From the NCBI GenBank assembly GCA_012840625.1, contig DUSB01000149.1:1-7506 (forward strand): a stretch of 7,506 nt of DNA, written 5' to 3'. The translations under genes and the position numbers were made by a program. The notes beneath the pieces were generated by a model. It saw only the letters and a list, made by a program, of their open reading frames with translations, was not told the DNA's origin and did not search any database. Of the stretch, positions 1 to 5,892 are shown piece by piece. Each line of letters opens with the position of its first letter. Positions within the stretch are counted from its first letter, which is position 1. The stretch comes from Syntrophomonadaceae bacterium. GTDB taxonomy: Bacteria; Bacillota; Syntrophomonadia; Syntrophomonadales; Syntrophomonadaceae.

Positions 1-1781
1 ACCACCGGATGACGCCCGCCACTGATCTTTATTTCTCCCTGCTGATTAAAGCTGGGTCGGGTATAATCGTAGAGGAAAGCTGCTTCCGCCAGAGAAGCCA
101 GCACATCCAATTGGGCCAATGTTTGTGCCGTATCCAGCATAGCTGGAATCCAATCTAAAAGCTGTTCCTTAACATCTTGAAAACACTGGTATTCTAGATC
201 ATGCAGGTTTTCACGGGCTCGGAGCAGTTTGTCTTCATATTCTTTTAATTCTTCCGTAATAAACCTCTCTGTATTCACCAGCGTTTGTTTGCGAATATAT
301 TCTGGCGGTACCAGATCAAGATTCGATTTGCTGACTTCAAGATAATAGCCAAATACCTTATTGTAGCCAACCTTCAAGAACTTCATGCCGGTTCGTTCTT
401 TTTCCCGGGCTTCAAAAGATATCAGCCATTGGTTGCCCTGCTGCTGTATTTCCCTTAAAGCATCAATTTCTTCATGAAATCCCGCTTTTATGATTCCACC
501 TTCACGTACGGTTATAGGCGCTTCCTCATCGATGGCATGAGCAATCAGCTCGGTTACAGGTGCCAGATCATCGATGTCAGCAATATCATACAATAATTGG
601 CTTTCCTCAGCCTGAATGTCAGATAGGGTATCTTTTAAAGCAGGTATGATTTGCAAGGATTGCTGCAAAGCCAGTAAGTCGCGCGGATTGGCAATCCCAC
701 TGCCTAATTTTCCAGCCAAACGCTCCAGATCATAGACCTCAGCCAGTAGTTCGCGAAGCTGTTTTCTCAAAACCGATGATGCATGCAACTGTTCAACTGC
801 ATCCAGGCGCTTATTGATTTCCTGCTCATCAATCAGAGGCTCCTCGATCCACTTTCTCAGCATACGACGACCCATAGCCGTTAAACAAAAATCTAAGATT
901 CCAAGTAGACTACCATCTCTTCTATCTTCTCGCAATGTGCTAACTAATTCAAGGTTGCGACGGGTAAAGGTATCCATTCTCATGGATTGCTGATCGGAGT
1001 AATAACGAGGCAGCTGAATATGAATCAACCTAGTTTTCTGAGTTTCCTCCAGATAAGCCAAAATCGCTCCCACTGCTATAACAGCTGCCTGATGTTCTCC
1101 CAGACCTATTCCCTCCAGGGTGAGAAGCTCATATTGCCTCTTGATGAAATCCGCCGCCTGGGCAGGATTATACCGTTCCAGCTCCAGCGTCATAAATTGA
1201 ATATCTGCTTGCGAAGCGTTATCCTGCCATAAAGAGGATGGATATAGTTCATGAACTATCAAACACTCTGCTGGATGGACCCGCTGTAATTCAGATTCAA
1301 TCCACAGATGATCTTCTTCATCACATTCCGTAACATTAAATTCACCGGTTGAAACATCTATGTAAGCAAAGCCGATACGATCTTTCCATAGAACCACCGC
1401 CGCTAGGTAATTATTCTGATCCTCATCCCCAATTAAATCACCCAGGACGGTTCCCGGCGTAATAATGCGGGTTACTTCTCTTTTTACAATTCCCTTTGCC
1501 TGTTTGGGATCTTCAACTTGATCGCAGATGGCAACACTGTATCCTCGAGCCAGAAGCCTGGCAATATAAGAGTTGACTGCATGGTAGGGTACTCCGCACA
1601 TAGGAACCTTCCTGCCCCCGCCATCGCGTGCAGTAAGTACAATCTCTAATTCACGTGCAGCGATTTCAGCATCGCTGAAAAACATCTCGTAAAAATCACC
1701 TAAGCGGAATAATAAAAGACAGTCCTGATGGTTTTTTTTAATCTGCAAATATTGCTCAATCATGGGGGTATATTTAACCAT
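1..1781 (-). CDS. mutS: DNA mismatch repair protein MutS (partial, C-terminal ATPase missing)
   Basis: MutS binds mispaired and looped bases and recruits MutL to start mismatch repair. The frame opens at 1781 and runs off the left edge after about 593 residues. The N-terminus reads MVKYTPMIEQY, close to the usual YTPMMxQY opening, which supports this start. The mismatch-reading motif GDFYEMF carries the wedging Phe30 and the adjacent Glu32. Later come the lever/core signature (GSLLGILD, then TAMGRRMLRKW), the clamp-region motif YNKVFGYYLEVSKSN, and finally ISGGRHPVV, the sequence just before the Walker A domain. The whole ATPase/dimerisation part therefore lies outside the window. A purine-rich Shine-Dalgarno (SD) sequence, GGGGAGGG, sits 11 nt upstream, slightly far. 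A terminator hairpin separates the gene from the ricA-like gene, so mutS may depend on read-through or on its own promoter. mutL is expected further left (inference). The family call is very secure. Confidence 0.97.
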   Translation of the reverse strand, partial: MVKYTPMIEQYLQIKKNHQDCLLLFRLGDFYEMFFSDAEIAARELEIVLTARDGGGRKVPMCGVPYHAVNSYIARLLARGYSVAICDQVEDPKQAKGIVKREVTRIITPGTVLGDLIGDEDQNNYLAAVVLWKDRIGFAYIDVSTGEFNVTECDEEDHLWIESELQRVHPAECLIVHELYPSSLWQDNASQADIQFMTLELERYNPAQAADFIKRQYELLTLEGIGLGEHQAAVIAVGAILAYLEETQKTRLIHIQLPRYYSDQQSMRMDTFTRRNLELVSTLREDRRDGSLLGILDFCLTAMGRRMLRKWIEEPLIDEQEINKRLDAVEQLHASSVLRKQLRELLAEVYDLERLAGKLGSGIANPRDLLALQQSLQIIPALKDTLSDIQAEESQLLYDIADIDDLAPVTELIAHAIDEEAPITVREGGIIKAGFHEEIDALREIQQQGNQWLISFEAREKERTGMKFLKVGYNKVFGYYLEVSKSNLDLVPPEYIRKQTLVNTERFITEELKEYEDKLLRARENLHDLEYQCFQDVKEQLLDWIPAMLDTAQTLAQLDVLASLAEAAFLYDYTRPSFNQQGEIKISGGRHPV

Positions 1782-1792
1782 GAATTGAAAAA

Positions 1793-1800
1793 CCCTCCCC
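1793..1800 (-). promoter_or_regulatory. mutS ribosome binding site
   Basis: On the minus strand this reads GGGGAGGG, 11 nt before the mutS ATG, slightly longer than the usual spacing. It lies only six bases past the U-run of the upstream terminator and directly abuts the CTGCTC arm at 1801-1806, which could pair with the terminator loop. Confidence 0.6.
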
Positions 1801-1832
1801 GAGCAGAAAAAAAGCCCTTAAAGCATCTGCTC
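1801..1832 (-). other. Complementary arm pair interlocked with the terminator (possible pseudoknot or alternative hairpin)
   Basis: On the minus-strand RNA, GAGCAG (1832-1827, inside the terminator loop) is perfectly complementary to CUGCUC (1806-1801), located just past the U-run and next to the mutS ribosome binding site. The order of arms (terminator 5' arm, GAGCAG, terminator 3' arm, CUGCUC) is that of an H-type pseudoknot, with connecting segments of 1, 8 and 6 nt. The complementarity is seen directly. Any regulatory role is inference, and a 6-bp match can arise by chance. Confidence 0.3.
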
Positions 1833-1839
1833 CAGGGCT
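1807..1839 (-). terminator. Rho-independent terminator between the ricA-like gene and mutS
   Basis: On the minus strand a 6-bp stem (AGCCCT at 1839-1834 with AGGGCT at 1818-1813) is followed by a run of seven T (1813-1807, the first shared with the stem end). A small inner stem AGC/GCT can form inside the loop. It sits about 45 nt after the ricA-like stop codon and fits as the end of the miaB-ricA transcript. It lies only 25 nt before the mutS start, so it could equally act as an attenuator that lets part of the transcription through to mutS. Confidence 0.75.
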
Positions 1840-1884
1840 ATTTTATCATAATATCCTCTTGGCGATAAACACCTGTAATACCGA

Positions 1885-2271
1885 TTAGGATCCGCAGGTT
1901 TCTCCGCAGGAGCTGCAGCCACTGGAGCAATCATTCCCACCAGTAATAGCCTGGTTCATAGCAAAGTATACCCCCTGCATCAGACTATCAAATTTGTCCT
2001 GGGCCTTCATAAGCTCCTGTATCATCGGGTTAGAATTCAGCTGCTGCTCCAGAATGCTCAGATGGCTTTCTTCTGCCTTGGTAATCGGCAGACCATCCAT
2101 AAGTTTGTTCTCTGTCTGGGTGTGGGCTTCCTGAAAACGCATAATCAGGTCATAAGCCTCTTTATTCTGACTTACCCGCACCTGTGTGTCGCGCAGTTGT
2201 GTAATCTCCTCTGACTGGGCAATAGCACTGCCAAGCTCAAATGCCAGCTTAATAATCGTGTCTGTCGTCAA
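1885..2271 (-). CDS. ricA: YlbF/YmcA-family protein, RicA-like, with cysteine-rich tail
   Basis: This is a 128-residue, mostly helical protein of the YlbF/YmcA family. In Bacillus subtilis, YmcA (RicA), YlbF (RicF) and YaaT (RicT) form a complex that carries Fe-S clusters and steers RNase Y-dependent mRNA processing, affecting competence, biofilm formation and sporulation. The N-terminal part (about residues 5-105) is charged and alpha-helical with no membrane segment. The last 14 residues hold Cys115, Cys119, Cys122 and Cys126 in a Cx3Cx2Cx3C pattern, consistent with the C-terminal cluster-binding cysteines of the family. The start is TTG, supported by GGAGG seven bases upstream. It follows miaB by 17 bases and precedes mutS, exactly the ymcA position in Bacillus, which favours RicA over RicF; cotE is absent. 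The symbol rests on gene order and family, since paralogues within YlbF/YmcA are hard to separate by eye. Confidence 0.85.
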   Translation of the reverse strand: MTTDTIIKLAFELGSAIAQSEEITQLRDTQVRVSQNKEAYDLIMRFQEAHTQTENKLMDGLPITKAEESHLSILEQQLNSNPMIQELMKAQDKFDSLMQGVYFAMNQAITGGNDCSSGCSSCGETCGS

Positions 2272-2278
2272 AACTATA

Positions 2279-2283
2279 CCTCC
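2279..2283 (-). promoter_or_regulatory. Ribosome binding site fixing the TTG start of the ricA-like gene
   Basis: GGAGG on the minus strand lies 7 nt before TTG at 2271 and between the miaB stop and that codon. The perfect motif and spacing make the non-ATG start convincing and show translational coupling distance to miaB. Confidence 0.85.
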
Positions 2284-2289
2284 AAACTT

Positions 2290-3627
2290 TTAACCAGTGG
2301 CCTGTATCGGCTCACCAAAAATAGAAAATGTCTTACCTTCAGTTATTCTAACATGGATTAGCCTGCCAATTAAGTCTTTTCCACCAGGAAAAATAACAAT
2401 TGTATTTCCACGGGTTCTACCGGTTAACAAATCAGGATCTGTTTTACTGGGTCCTTCCACCAGAACTTCCTGTATGGTTCCTTCCAGAGACTTATTAAAT
2501 TGATAGGCCAACTGATATTGAACCTTATTTAAACGCAGTAAACGGTTTTTTTTAGTTTCCAAATCGACCTGATCTTCCAGGCTTGCTGCCCTGGTTCCCT
2601 CGCGAACCGAATACATAAAGGTGAAAGCGGTCTCAAAGCGTATTTTTTCAACCATATCCAGCGTATCCAGAAAATCTGCTTCCGTTTCCCCGGGGAAACC
2701 AACAATAATATCCGTACTTAAGACAATATCAGGAATCCGCTGGCGTATTTTCTCCGTCAGCGCCAAAAAATGATCGCGGGTATAAGCTCGGTTCATTCTC
2801 TGCAGTACTTTATTGCTACCTGACTGCATGGCTACATGTATATGTTCGCAGACTTTATTTTCTTCTGCAATGGCATCAATCAAACGCTGTGACATATCCT
2901 TGGGATGAGAGGTCATAAAACGAATTCTCTCCAGACCCGAAACCTGATTAACCCGGTGCAAAAGATCGGCAAAATCAACTTTTTCCTGTAGGCCCCGGCC
3001 ATAGGAGTTAACATTTTGCCCCAAAAGAGTTATTTCCTTATAACCTTGTGCTGCTAAAGCCTCAACCTCGTTGATAATAGCCTCTGGATGACGACTGCGC
3101 TCACGTCCCCGGGTATAGGGTACAATGCAATAACTACAAAAATTATTACATCCGTACATAACGTTTACAAAGGCTGATACACCCGCATTACGTATAGACG
3201 GAAGCGGTTCAATAATCGGTCCATGCTTTTCCCAAACACGAACAACAGGTTTCCTGCTCTCCTGTGCTTCTTCTATCAAGCGGGGGAGCTCGTGAATATT
3301 AAAGGTACCAAAAACTATGTCCACATCCATTTTTTTCAGGCGTTCTACCATTCCAGGAGTCTGGGGCATACAGCCGCCCAAAGCCACTATCATGGCAGGC
3401 TTCTTTTTCTTAAGGTGTTTTAATTCACCCAACTTGCCAAAAACCTTATTCTCGGCCGAATGCCGTACACTGCAGGTATTCAGTACCACCAGATCTGCTG
3501 TTTCCAGGTCTACCGCCTGATAGCCCATGTCTTCTACAAAACCGGCTATGATCTCTGAATCACGAACATTCATCTGACAGCCGTAGGTCAAAATATGATA
3601 TCCTCTATTTACATCCTTATTTTCCAT
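2290..3627 (-). CDS. miaB: tRNA-2-methylthio-N6-dimethylallyladenosine synthase MiaB
   Basis: MiaB is a radical-SAM methylthiotransferase that turns i6A37 of tRNAs reading UNN codons into ms2i6A37, using two [4Fe-4S] clusters. The 445-residue length is normal. The N-terminal UPF0004 domain has its three auxiliary-cluster cysteines: Cys17 (YGCQMN), Cys52 (NTCSVR) and Cys86 (GGCMPQ). The radical-SAM cluster is Cys160-x3-Cys164-x2-Cys167 in YGCNNFCSYCIVPYTRGRE. QSGSNKVLQRMNR and DIIVGFPGETE are further family signatures. The C-terminal ~65 residues form a TRAM RNA-binding domain. An in-frame TAA sits two codons before the ATG, so no longer start exists; the ribosome binding site is very poor. 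The 78-base leader has no clear promoter, so co-transcription with the upstream thioredoxin-like gene is plausible. MiaB is preferred over MtaB or RimO because of its motifs and the adjacent ricA-mutS genes. Confidence 0.97.
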   Translation of the reverse strand: MENKDVNRGYHILTYGCQMNVRDSEIIAGFVEDMGYQAVDLETADLVVLNTCSVRHSAENKVFGKLGELKHLKKKKPAMIVALGGCMPQTPGMVERLKKMDVDIVFGTFNIHELPRLIEEAQESRKPVVRVWEKHGPIIEPLPSIRNAGVSAFVNVMYGCNNFCSYCIVPYTRGRERSRHPEAIINEVEALAAQGYKEITLLGQNVNSYGRGLQEKVDFADLLHRVNQVSGLERIRFMTSHPKDMSQRLIDAIAEENKVCEHIHVAMQSGSNKVLQRMNRAYTRDHFLALTEKIRQRIPDIVLSTDIIVGFPGETEADFLDTLDMVEKIRFETAFTFMYSVREGTRAASLEDQVDLETKKNRLLRLNKVQYQLAYQFNKSLEGTIQEVLVEGPSKTDPDLLTGRTRGNTIVIFPGGKDLIGRLIHVRITEGKTFSIFGEPIQATG

Positions 3628-3705
3628 AACTTATCAACACACTTACATTTTCATTTTATCCATACCAGCATTTAATATCCATAAGTCCATAAATATCATC
3701 AACGA

Positions 3706-4080
3706 TTATTTAATTTCCTGCTGCAAGCTCTCGATTACATCCCTAGTCATAATTGCACCTGCAAATTTGGGTTTGCCGTTAATAAGAGTAATCGGATATG
3801 GGTACCCCATAACCAGCACCCGTTTCATAAGCGGATACTCATCCAGCCCACTGTCATCAACGTTTACATAACGAACCTCTACCCGGTCTCCAAATACTTT
3901 ATGCAGCTCCATCTCCATCATCCTAGTAGCTTCTTGATAATTATCACTAACTGAAGATTGGTTTGCATCCTGGTCATCAGGTGTACACGTTGTACCACAG
4001 CCAGCACAGCCAGAACAGCCACCGGCCGGCATCTGGGTACCGTATAAAACTTCAACTAAAAATCGGTCCTGCTCCACCAT
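3706..4080 (-). CDS. Small thioredoxin-fold-like protein with four-cysteine Fe-S-type motif
   Basis: This is a 124-residue cytosolic protein that I cannot assign to a characterised enzyme. The predicted layout is thioredoxin-like: strand FLVEVLYG (7-14), a cysteine loop, a long helix, strand VEVRYVNVDD, a helix, then YPYPITLING with a Pro placed like the thioredoxin cis-Pro, a final strand and a C-terminal helix. Cys22, Cys25, Cys28 and Cys32 (Cx2Cx2Cx3C, ferredoxin-like) sit where thioredoxin carries CxxC. It loosely resembles the YuzD (DUF1462) group of presumed disulfide oxidoreductases from memory; I could not align it. The ATG at 4080 is chosen because AGGAG lies 8 nt upstream and a promoter -10 box covers the alternative ATG at 4119, which would add 13 residues. 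It directly precedes miaB (77-base gap). A role as a redox, Fe-S or zinc protein is inference. Confidence 0.8.
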   Translation of the reverse strand: MVEQDRFLVEVLYGTQMPAGGCSGCAGCGTTCTPDDQDANQSSVSDNYQEATRMMEMELHKVFGDRVEVRYVNVDDSGLDEYPLMKRVLVMGYPYPITLINGKPKFAGAIMTRDVIESLQQEIK

Positions 4081-4088
4081 CTTCCCCA

Positions 4089-4093
4089 CTCCT
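4089..4093 (-). promoter_or_regulatory. Ribosome binding site of the thioredoxin-like gene
   Basis: AGGAG on the minus strand, 8 nt before ATG at 4080. The alternative ATG at 4119 has no such motif, so this site decides the start. Confidence 0.8.
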
Positions 4094-4114
4094 AACCTTT
4101 TTTGATTAAACCGA

Positions 4115-4143
4115 ATCATAACAGTTCACTGCCAAGAATACAA
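4115..4143 (-). promoter_or_regulatory. Candidate sigma-A promoter with extended -10 for the thioredoxin-like gene (and perhaps miaB)
   Basis: On the minus strand the -10 box is TATGAT (4120-4115), preceded by TG one base upstream (extended -10). A weak -35 TTGTAT (4143-4138) lies 17 bp away. A start near 4108 would leave a leader of about 28 nt that includes the AGGAG site. No terminator is visible between this gene and miaB, so the transcript may continue through miaB and the ricA-like gene. Confidence 0.5.
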
Positions 4144-4157
4144 GCCAAAAAGCAGAC

Positions 4158-4376
4158 TTATATTTTATCCAGCGTTCCTGTATAGGATTCGTATTCATCA
4201 ACCCCATCCAGTTCTTCCATCAGGCTATCCTTCATGTCCTCGATCTGCTGCAGAAATACATGATATTCATTACGTTTGCCTTCATGTTCATTGAGGCGAT
4301 AGAGTTCCTCCAATTCCTGCTGCAGCTGAAAAAGTTTGCTGCTGATTTCAATCAATAATGCTTTATTCTCGCCCAT
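4158..4376 (-). CDS. Small coiled-coil protein of unknown function
   Basis: I do not recognise this 72-residue protein. It is strongly acidic and rich in Leu, Glu and Gln. The stretch from LLIEIS through FQLQQELEELYRLNE has heptad-like leucine spacing typical of a coiled coil, and a second helix follows around residues 35-57. There is no signal peptide, membrane segment or cysteine. The ATG at 4376 is preferred because GAGAGG lies 9 nt upstream; the ATG at 4385 would leave that motif touching the start codon. It lies between yjbQ (88 bases upstream) and the thioredoxin-like gene (77 bases downstream), without a clear terminator on either side, so it may be the last gene of the yigZ-MBL-yjbQ transcript. 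That it is a real gene rests on the ribosome binding site, same-strand placement and sensible composition. Confidence 0.65.
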   Translation of the reverse strand: MGENKALLIEISSKLFQLQQELEELYRLNEHEGKRNEYHVFLQQIEDMKDSLMEELDGVDEYESYTGTLDKI

Positions 4377-4385
4377 GAAAACCAT

Positions 4386-4391
4386 CCTCTC
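4386..4391 (-). promoter_or_regulatory. Ribosome binding site of the coiled-coil gene
   Basis: GAGAGG on the minus strand, 9 nt before ATG at 4376. It decides against the ATG at 4385. Confidence 0.6.
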
Positions 4392-4464
4392 TCTATTAAT
4401 TCACCTTATATCCTTTACCTTTCCGATGGTCTCCATACAACAGAAATTCCTACCCCCCAGGGAT

Positions 4465-4878
4465 TTAATCGCCAATAGCTTTAATGACCACGCGCTTGCG
4501 GCGGCGTCCGTCAAATTCTGCATAGAAAACCTGCTGCCAGGGTCCCAGATCCAGTTTGCCCTCCGTAATGGGAATCACCACCTGATGATGAACCAGAATA
4601 TTCTTCAGATGGGCATCACCATTATCTTCTCCCGTCTGATGATGCTGGTAATCCTGACCAAAAGGCGCCAGACTTTCCAGCATTTGATCCAGATCCTCTC
4701 TAAAACCCGGTTCATCATCGTTAACAAAAACCCCCGCTGTTATATGCATGGCGCTAACCAATACCATCCCTTCCTGAATGCCACTTTTGCTCACTGCTTC
4801 CTGAACCTGCTCCGTGACCCGTATATATTGGCGCCGCTGATCAGTGTGAAACCATAAATATTCCGTATGAGATTTCAT
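4465..4878 (-). CDS. yjbQ: YjbQ/UPF0047 family protein (secondary thiamine-phosphate synthase enzyme)
   Basis: This 137-residue protein belongs to the YjbQ family. Members can replace ThiE weakly in Escherichia coli, hence the annotation as secondary thiamine-phosphate synthase; the true role is uncertain. Family signatures run along its length: SGIQEGMVLVSAMHITAGV with His45, an acidic segment NDDEPG (about 53-58), EDNGDAHLKN (84-93, with His90), VIPITEGKLDLGPWQQV (101-117) and FDGRRRKR near the end. The conserved His and acidic residues fit the metal-binding pocket seen in family structures. Length is normal. The ATG at 4878 is chosen because AGAAAGG ends 9 nt upstream; the ATG at 4887 would touch that motif. 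It lies 82 bases downstream of the MBL hydrolase with no convincing terminator between, so it may share that transcript. No thiamine-synthesis gene is nearby. Confidence 0.93.
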   Translation of the reverse strand: MKSHTEYLWFHTDQRRQYIRVTEQVQEAVSKSGIQEGMVLVSAMHITAGVFVNDDEPGFREDLDQMLESLAPFGQDYQHHQTGEDNGDAHLKNILVHHQVVIPITEGKLDLGPWQQVFYAEFDGRRRKRVVIKAIGD

Positions 4879-4887
4879 CTTTATCAT

Positions 4888-4894
4888 CCTTTCT
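4888..4894 (-). promoter_or_regulatory. Ribosome binding site of yjbQ
   Basis: AGAAAGG on the minus strand, 9 nt before ATG at 4878. It abuts the upstream in-frame ATG at 4887, which therefore is unlikely to be the start. Confidence 0.65.
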
Positions 4895-4960
4895 ATCTAG
4901 GATATCTCCTGCCCTGCTACAACCATAATCAGCCAAGCAGGATACATTTATTTTCACCTG

Positions 4961-5875
4961 TCATACTACCTGGCCATAGACATCAGGGGCGATCTGGACC
5001 ACCTTCTCTATTTTGACCAAATGTTTTAAATGATTGCGCACGGTCATGCGATTCCAAAATTCTTCATAGATATTAGCAGGATGAGGAAAAGCCAGCTTTA
5101 ATTGATAGATATCCTGTAGCCGGCGCGGCCTGTGTAAAAAACAATAAATCTCTTCTTCACGATCCAGAACCACCTTTTTATACTGGTTCAGGCTGCGATG
5201 CAGGTTTCTGGTTTGAATTCTACGGTGTGACGGTACAATTATACGAGGATCCAGTGCTTGAATGGTACGAATGGAAGATAATAACCCCCCTACATCACCA
5301 CTGGCACTATTATACCAGGGGCCGCCGGGAACAAGATCAATATCACCAGAAAAGAGAATGCCTTCCGGCTCAAAATAAAATCCATAATGCCCGGCTGTAT
5401 GCCCGGGCAGATGGACAGCACGAATGGTTCTTCTCCCACAGCTTAAAACTTGTTGATCCTGGAAGACCCCCGCAAGCTTAATCGGCCGAAAACCAGGCTG
5501 AACAGGTACATTATCTGCCAGAGGTACCACCTGCCCATAAAGGGGACGCTGACATTCATCCATCACTTCTTCCCATATATCATAGCCATGAAAACGAAGA
5601 TAGGCCTCTTCCTTAACATAGGTATCCTTTTCTTCCTTCCCCGCATAAAATTCTGCCTGAGGGAATAAAACGTTGCAGTGCAGGTGATCAAAATGAAAGT
5701 GACTGATAAGTCCTATCTGTATATCTTTAACTGCTATTTCCGAAAAAGCATCGCTGCCAGCACCAAAATCAATCACTACGGAACGCTCATCCTCAACCAA
5801 AAGACAGTTAGCATAGGGATACCGTGGTAGGCTGCTGGGGCTGATGAGATAGAGGTGAGGAGCAATTTTCTGCAT
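4961..5875 (-). CDS. MBL-fold metallo-hydrolase
   Basis: This 304-residue metallo-beta-lactamase-fold hydrolase has all five metal motifs: HxHxDH in SHFHFDH (His59, His61, Asp63, His64), a histidine in HLPGHTAGH (about 155-163), the bridging Asp178 in SGDID, and a terminal His217 in PSH. That pattern is typical of two-metal hydrolases acting on thioesters, phosphoesters or similar bonds; the substrate cannot be told. After the core, about residues 230-304 form a charged helical tail ending in TVRNHLKHL, which resembles the C-terminal winged-helix extension of LACTB2-like members. There is no signal peptide, so it is probably cytosolic. The frame can be extended to a TTG at 5896 overlapping the yigZ stop, but GGGAGG placed 8 nt before the ATG at 5875 makes that ATG the better start. 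It lies 17 bases after the YigZ-family gene, hence the same operon. Confidence 0.92.
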   Translation of the reverse strand: MQKIAPHLYLISPSSLPRYPYANCLLVEDERSVVIDFGAGSDAFSEIAVKDIQIGLISHFHFDHLHCNVLFPQAEFYAGKEEKDTYVKEEAYLRFHGYDIWEEVMDECQRPLYGQVVPLADNVPVQPGFRPIKLAGVFQDQQVLSCGRRTIRAVHLPGHTAGHYGFYFEPEGILFSGDIDLVPGGPWYNSASGDVGGLLSSIRTIQALDPRIIVPSHRRIQTRNLHRSLNQYKKVVLDREEEIYCFLHRPRRLQDIYQLKLAFPHPANIYEEFWNRMTVRNHLKHLVKIEKVVQIAPDVYGQVV

Positions 5876-5883
5876 AGCTAAAA

Positions 5884-5889
5884 CCTCCC
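5884..5889 (-). promoter_or_regulatory. Ribosome binding site of the MBL hydrolase
   Basis: GGGAGG on the minus strand, 8 nt before ATG at 5875. It lies downstream of the possible TTG at 5896 and so argues against that longer form. Confidence 0.85.
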
Positions 5890-5892
5890 GCT

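Noticed and set aside
987..1232. Plus-strand open frame of 81 codons
   Set aside because: It lies wholly inside mutS on the opposite strand and has no family-like motif.
3623..3691. Four copies of TATGGA (minus strand) in and at the end of the leader before miaB, considered as operator repeats
   Set aside because: Spacing is irregular (8, 19 and 36 bases), the unit is only 6 bp in an AT-rich leader, and one copy is the start codon region itself.
4441..4465. Weak inverted repeat after the yjbQ stop (AAATCCC with GGAATTT)
   Set aside because: The stem is interrupted by a mismatch and is not followed by a T-run.
4336..4857. Plus-strand open frame of 173 codons
   Set aside because: It lies antisense to yjbQ and part of the coiled-coil gene, has no ribosome binding site, and its protein shows no family features, while the minus strand encodes a clear YjbQ protein.
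4907..4942. Inverted repeat TCCTGC/GCAGGA (with an overlapping alternative CCTGCT/AGCAGG) between the MBL hydrolase and yjbQ, considered as a terminator
   Set aside because: The loop is 17-24 nt, the stem only 6 bp, and no T-run follows on the minus strand, so it is not a convincing terminator.
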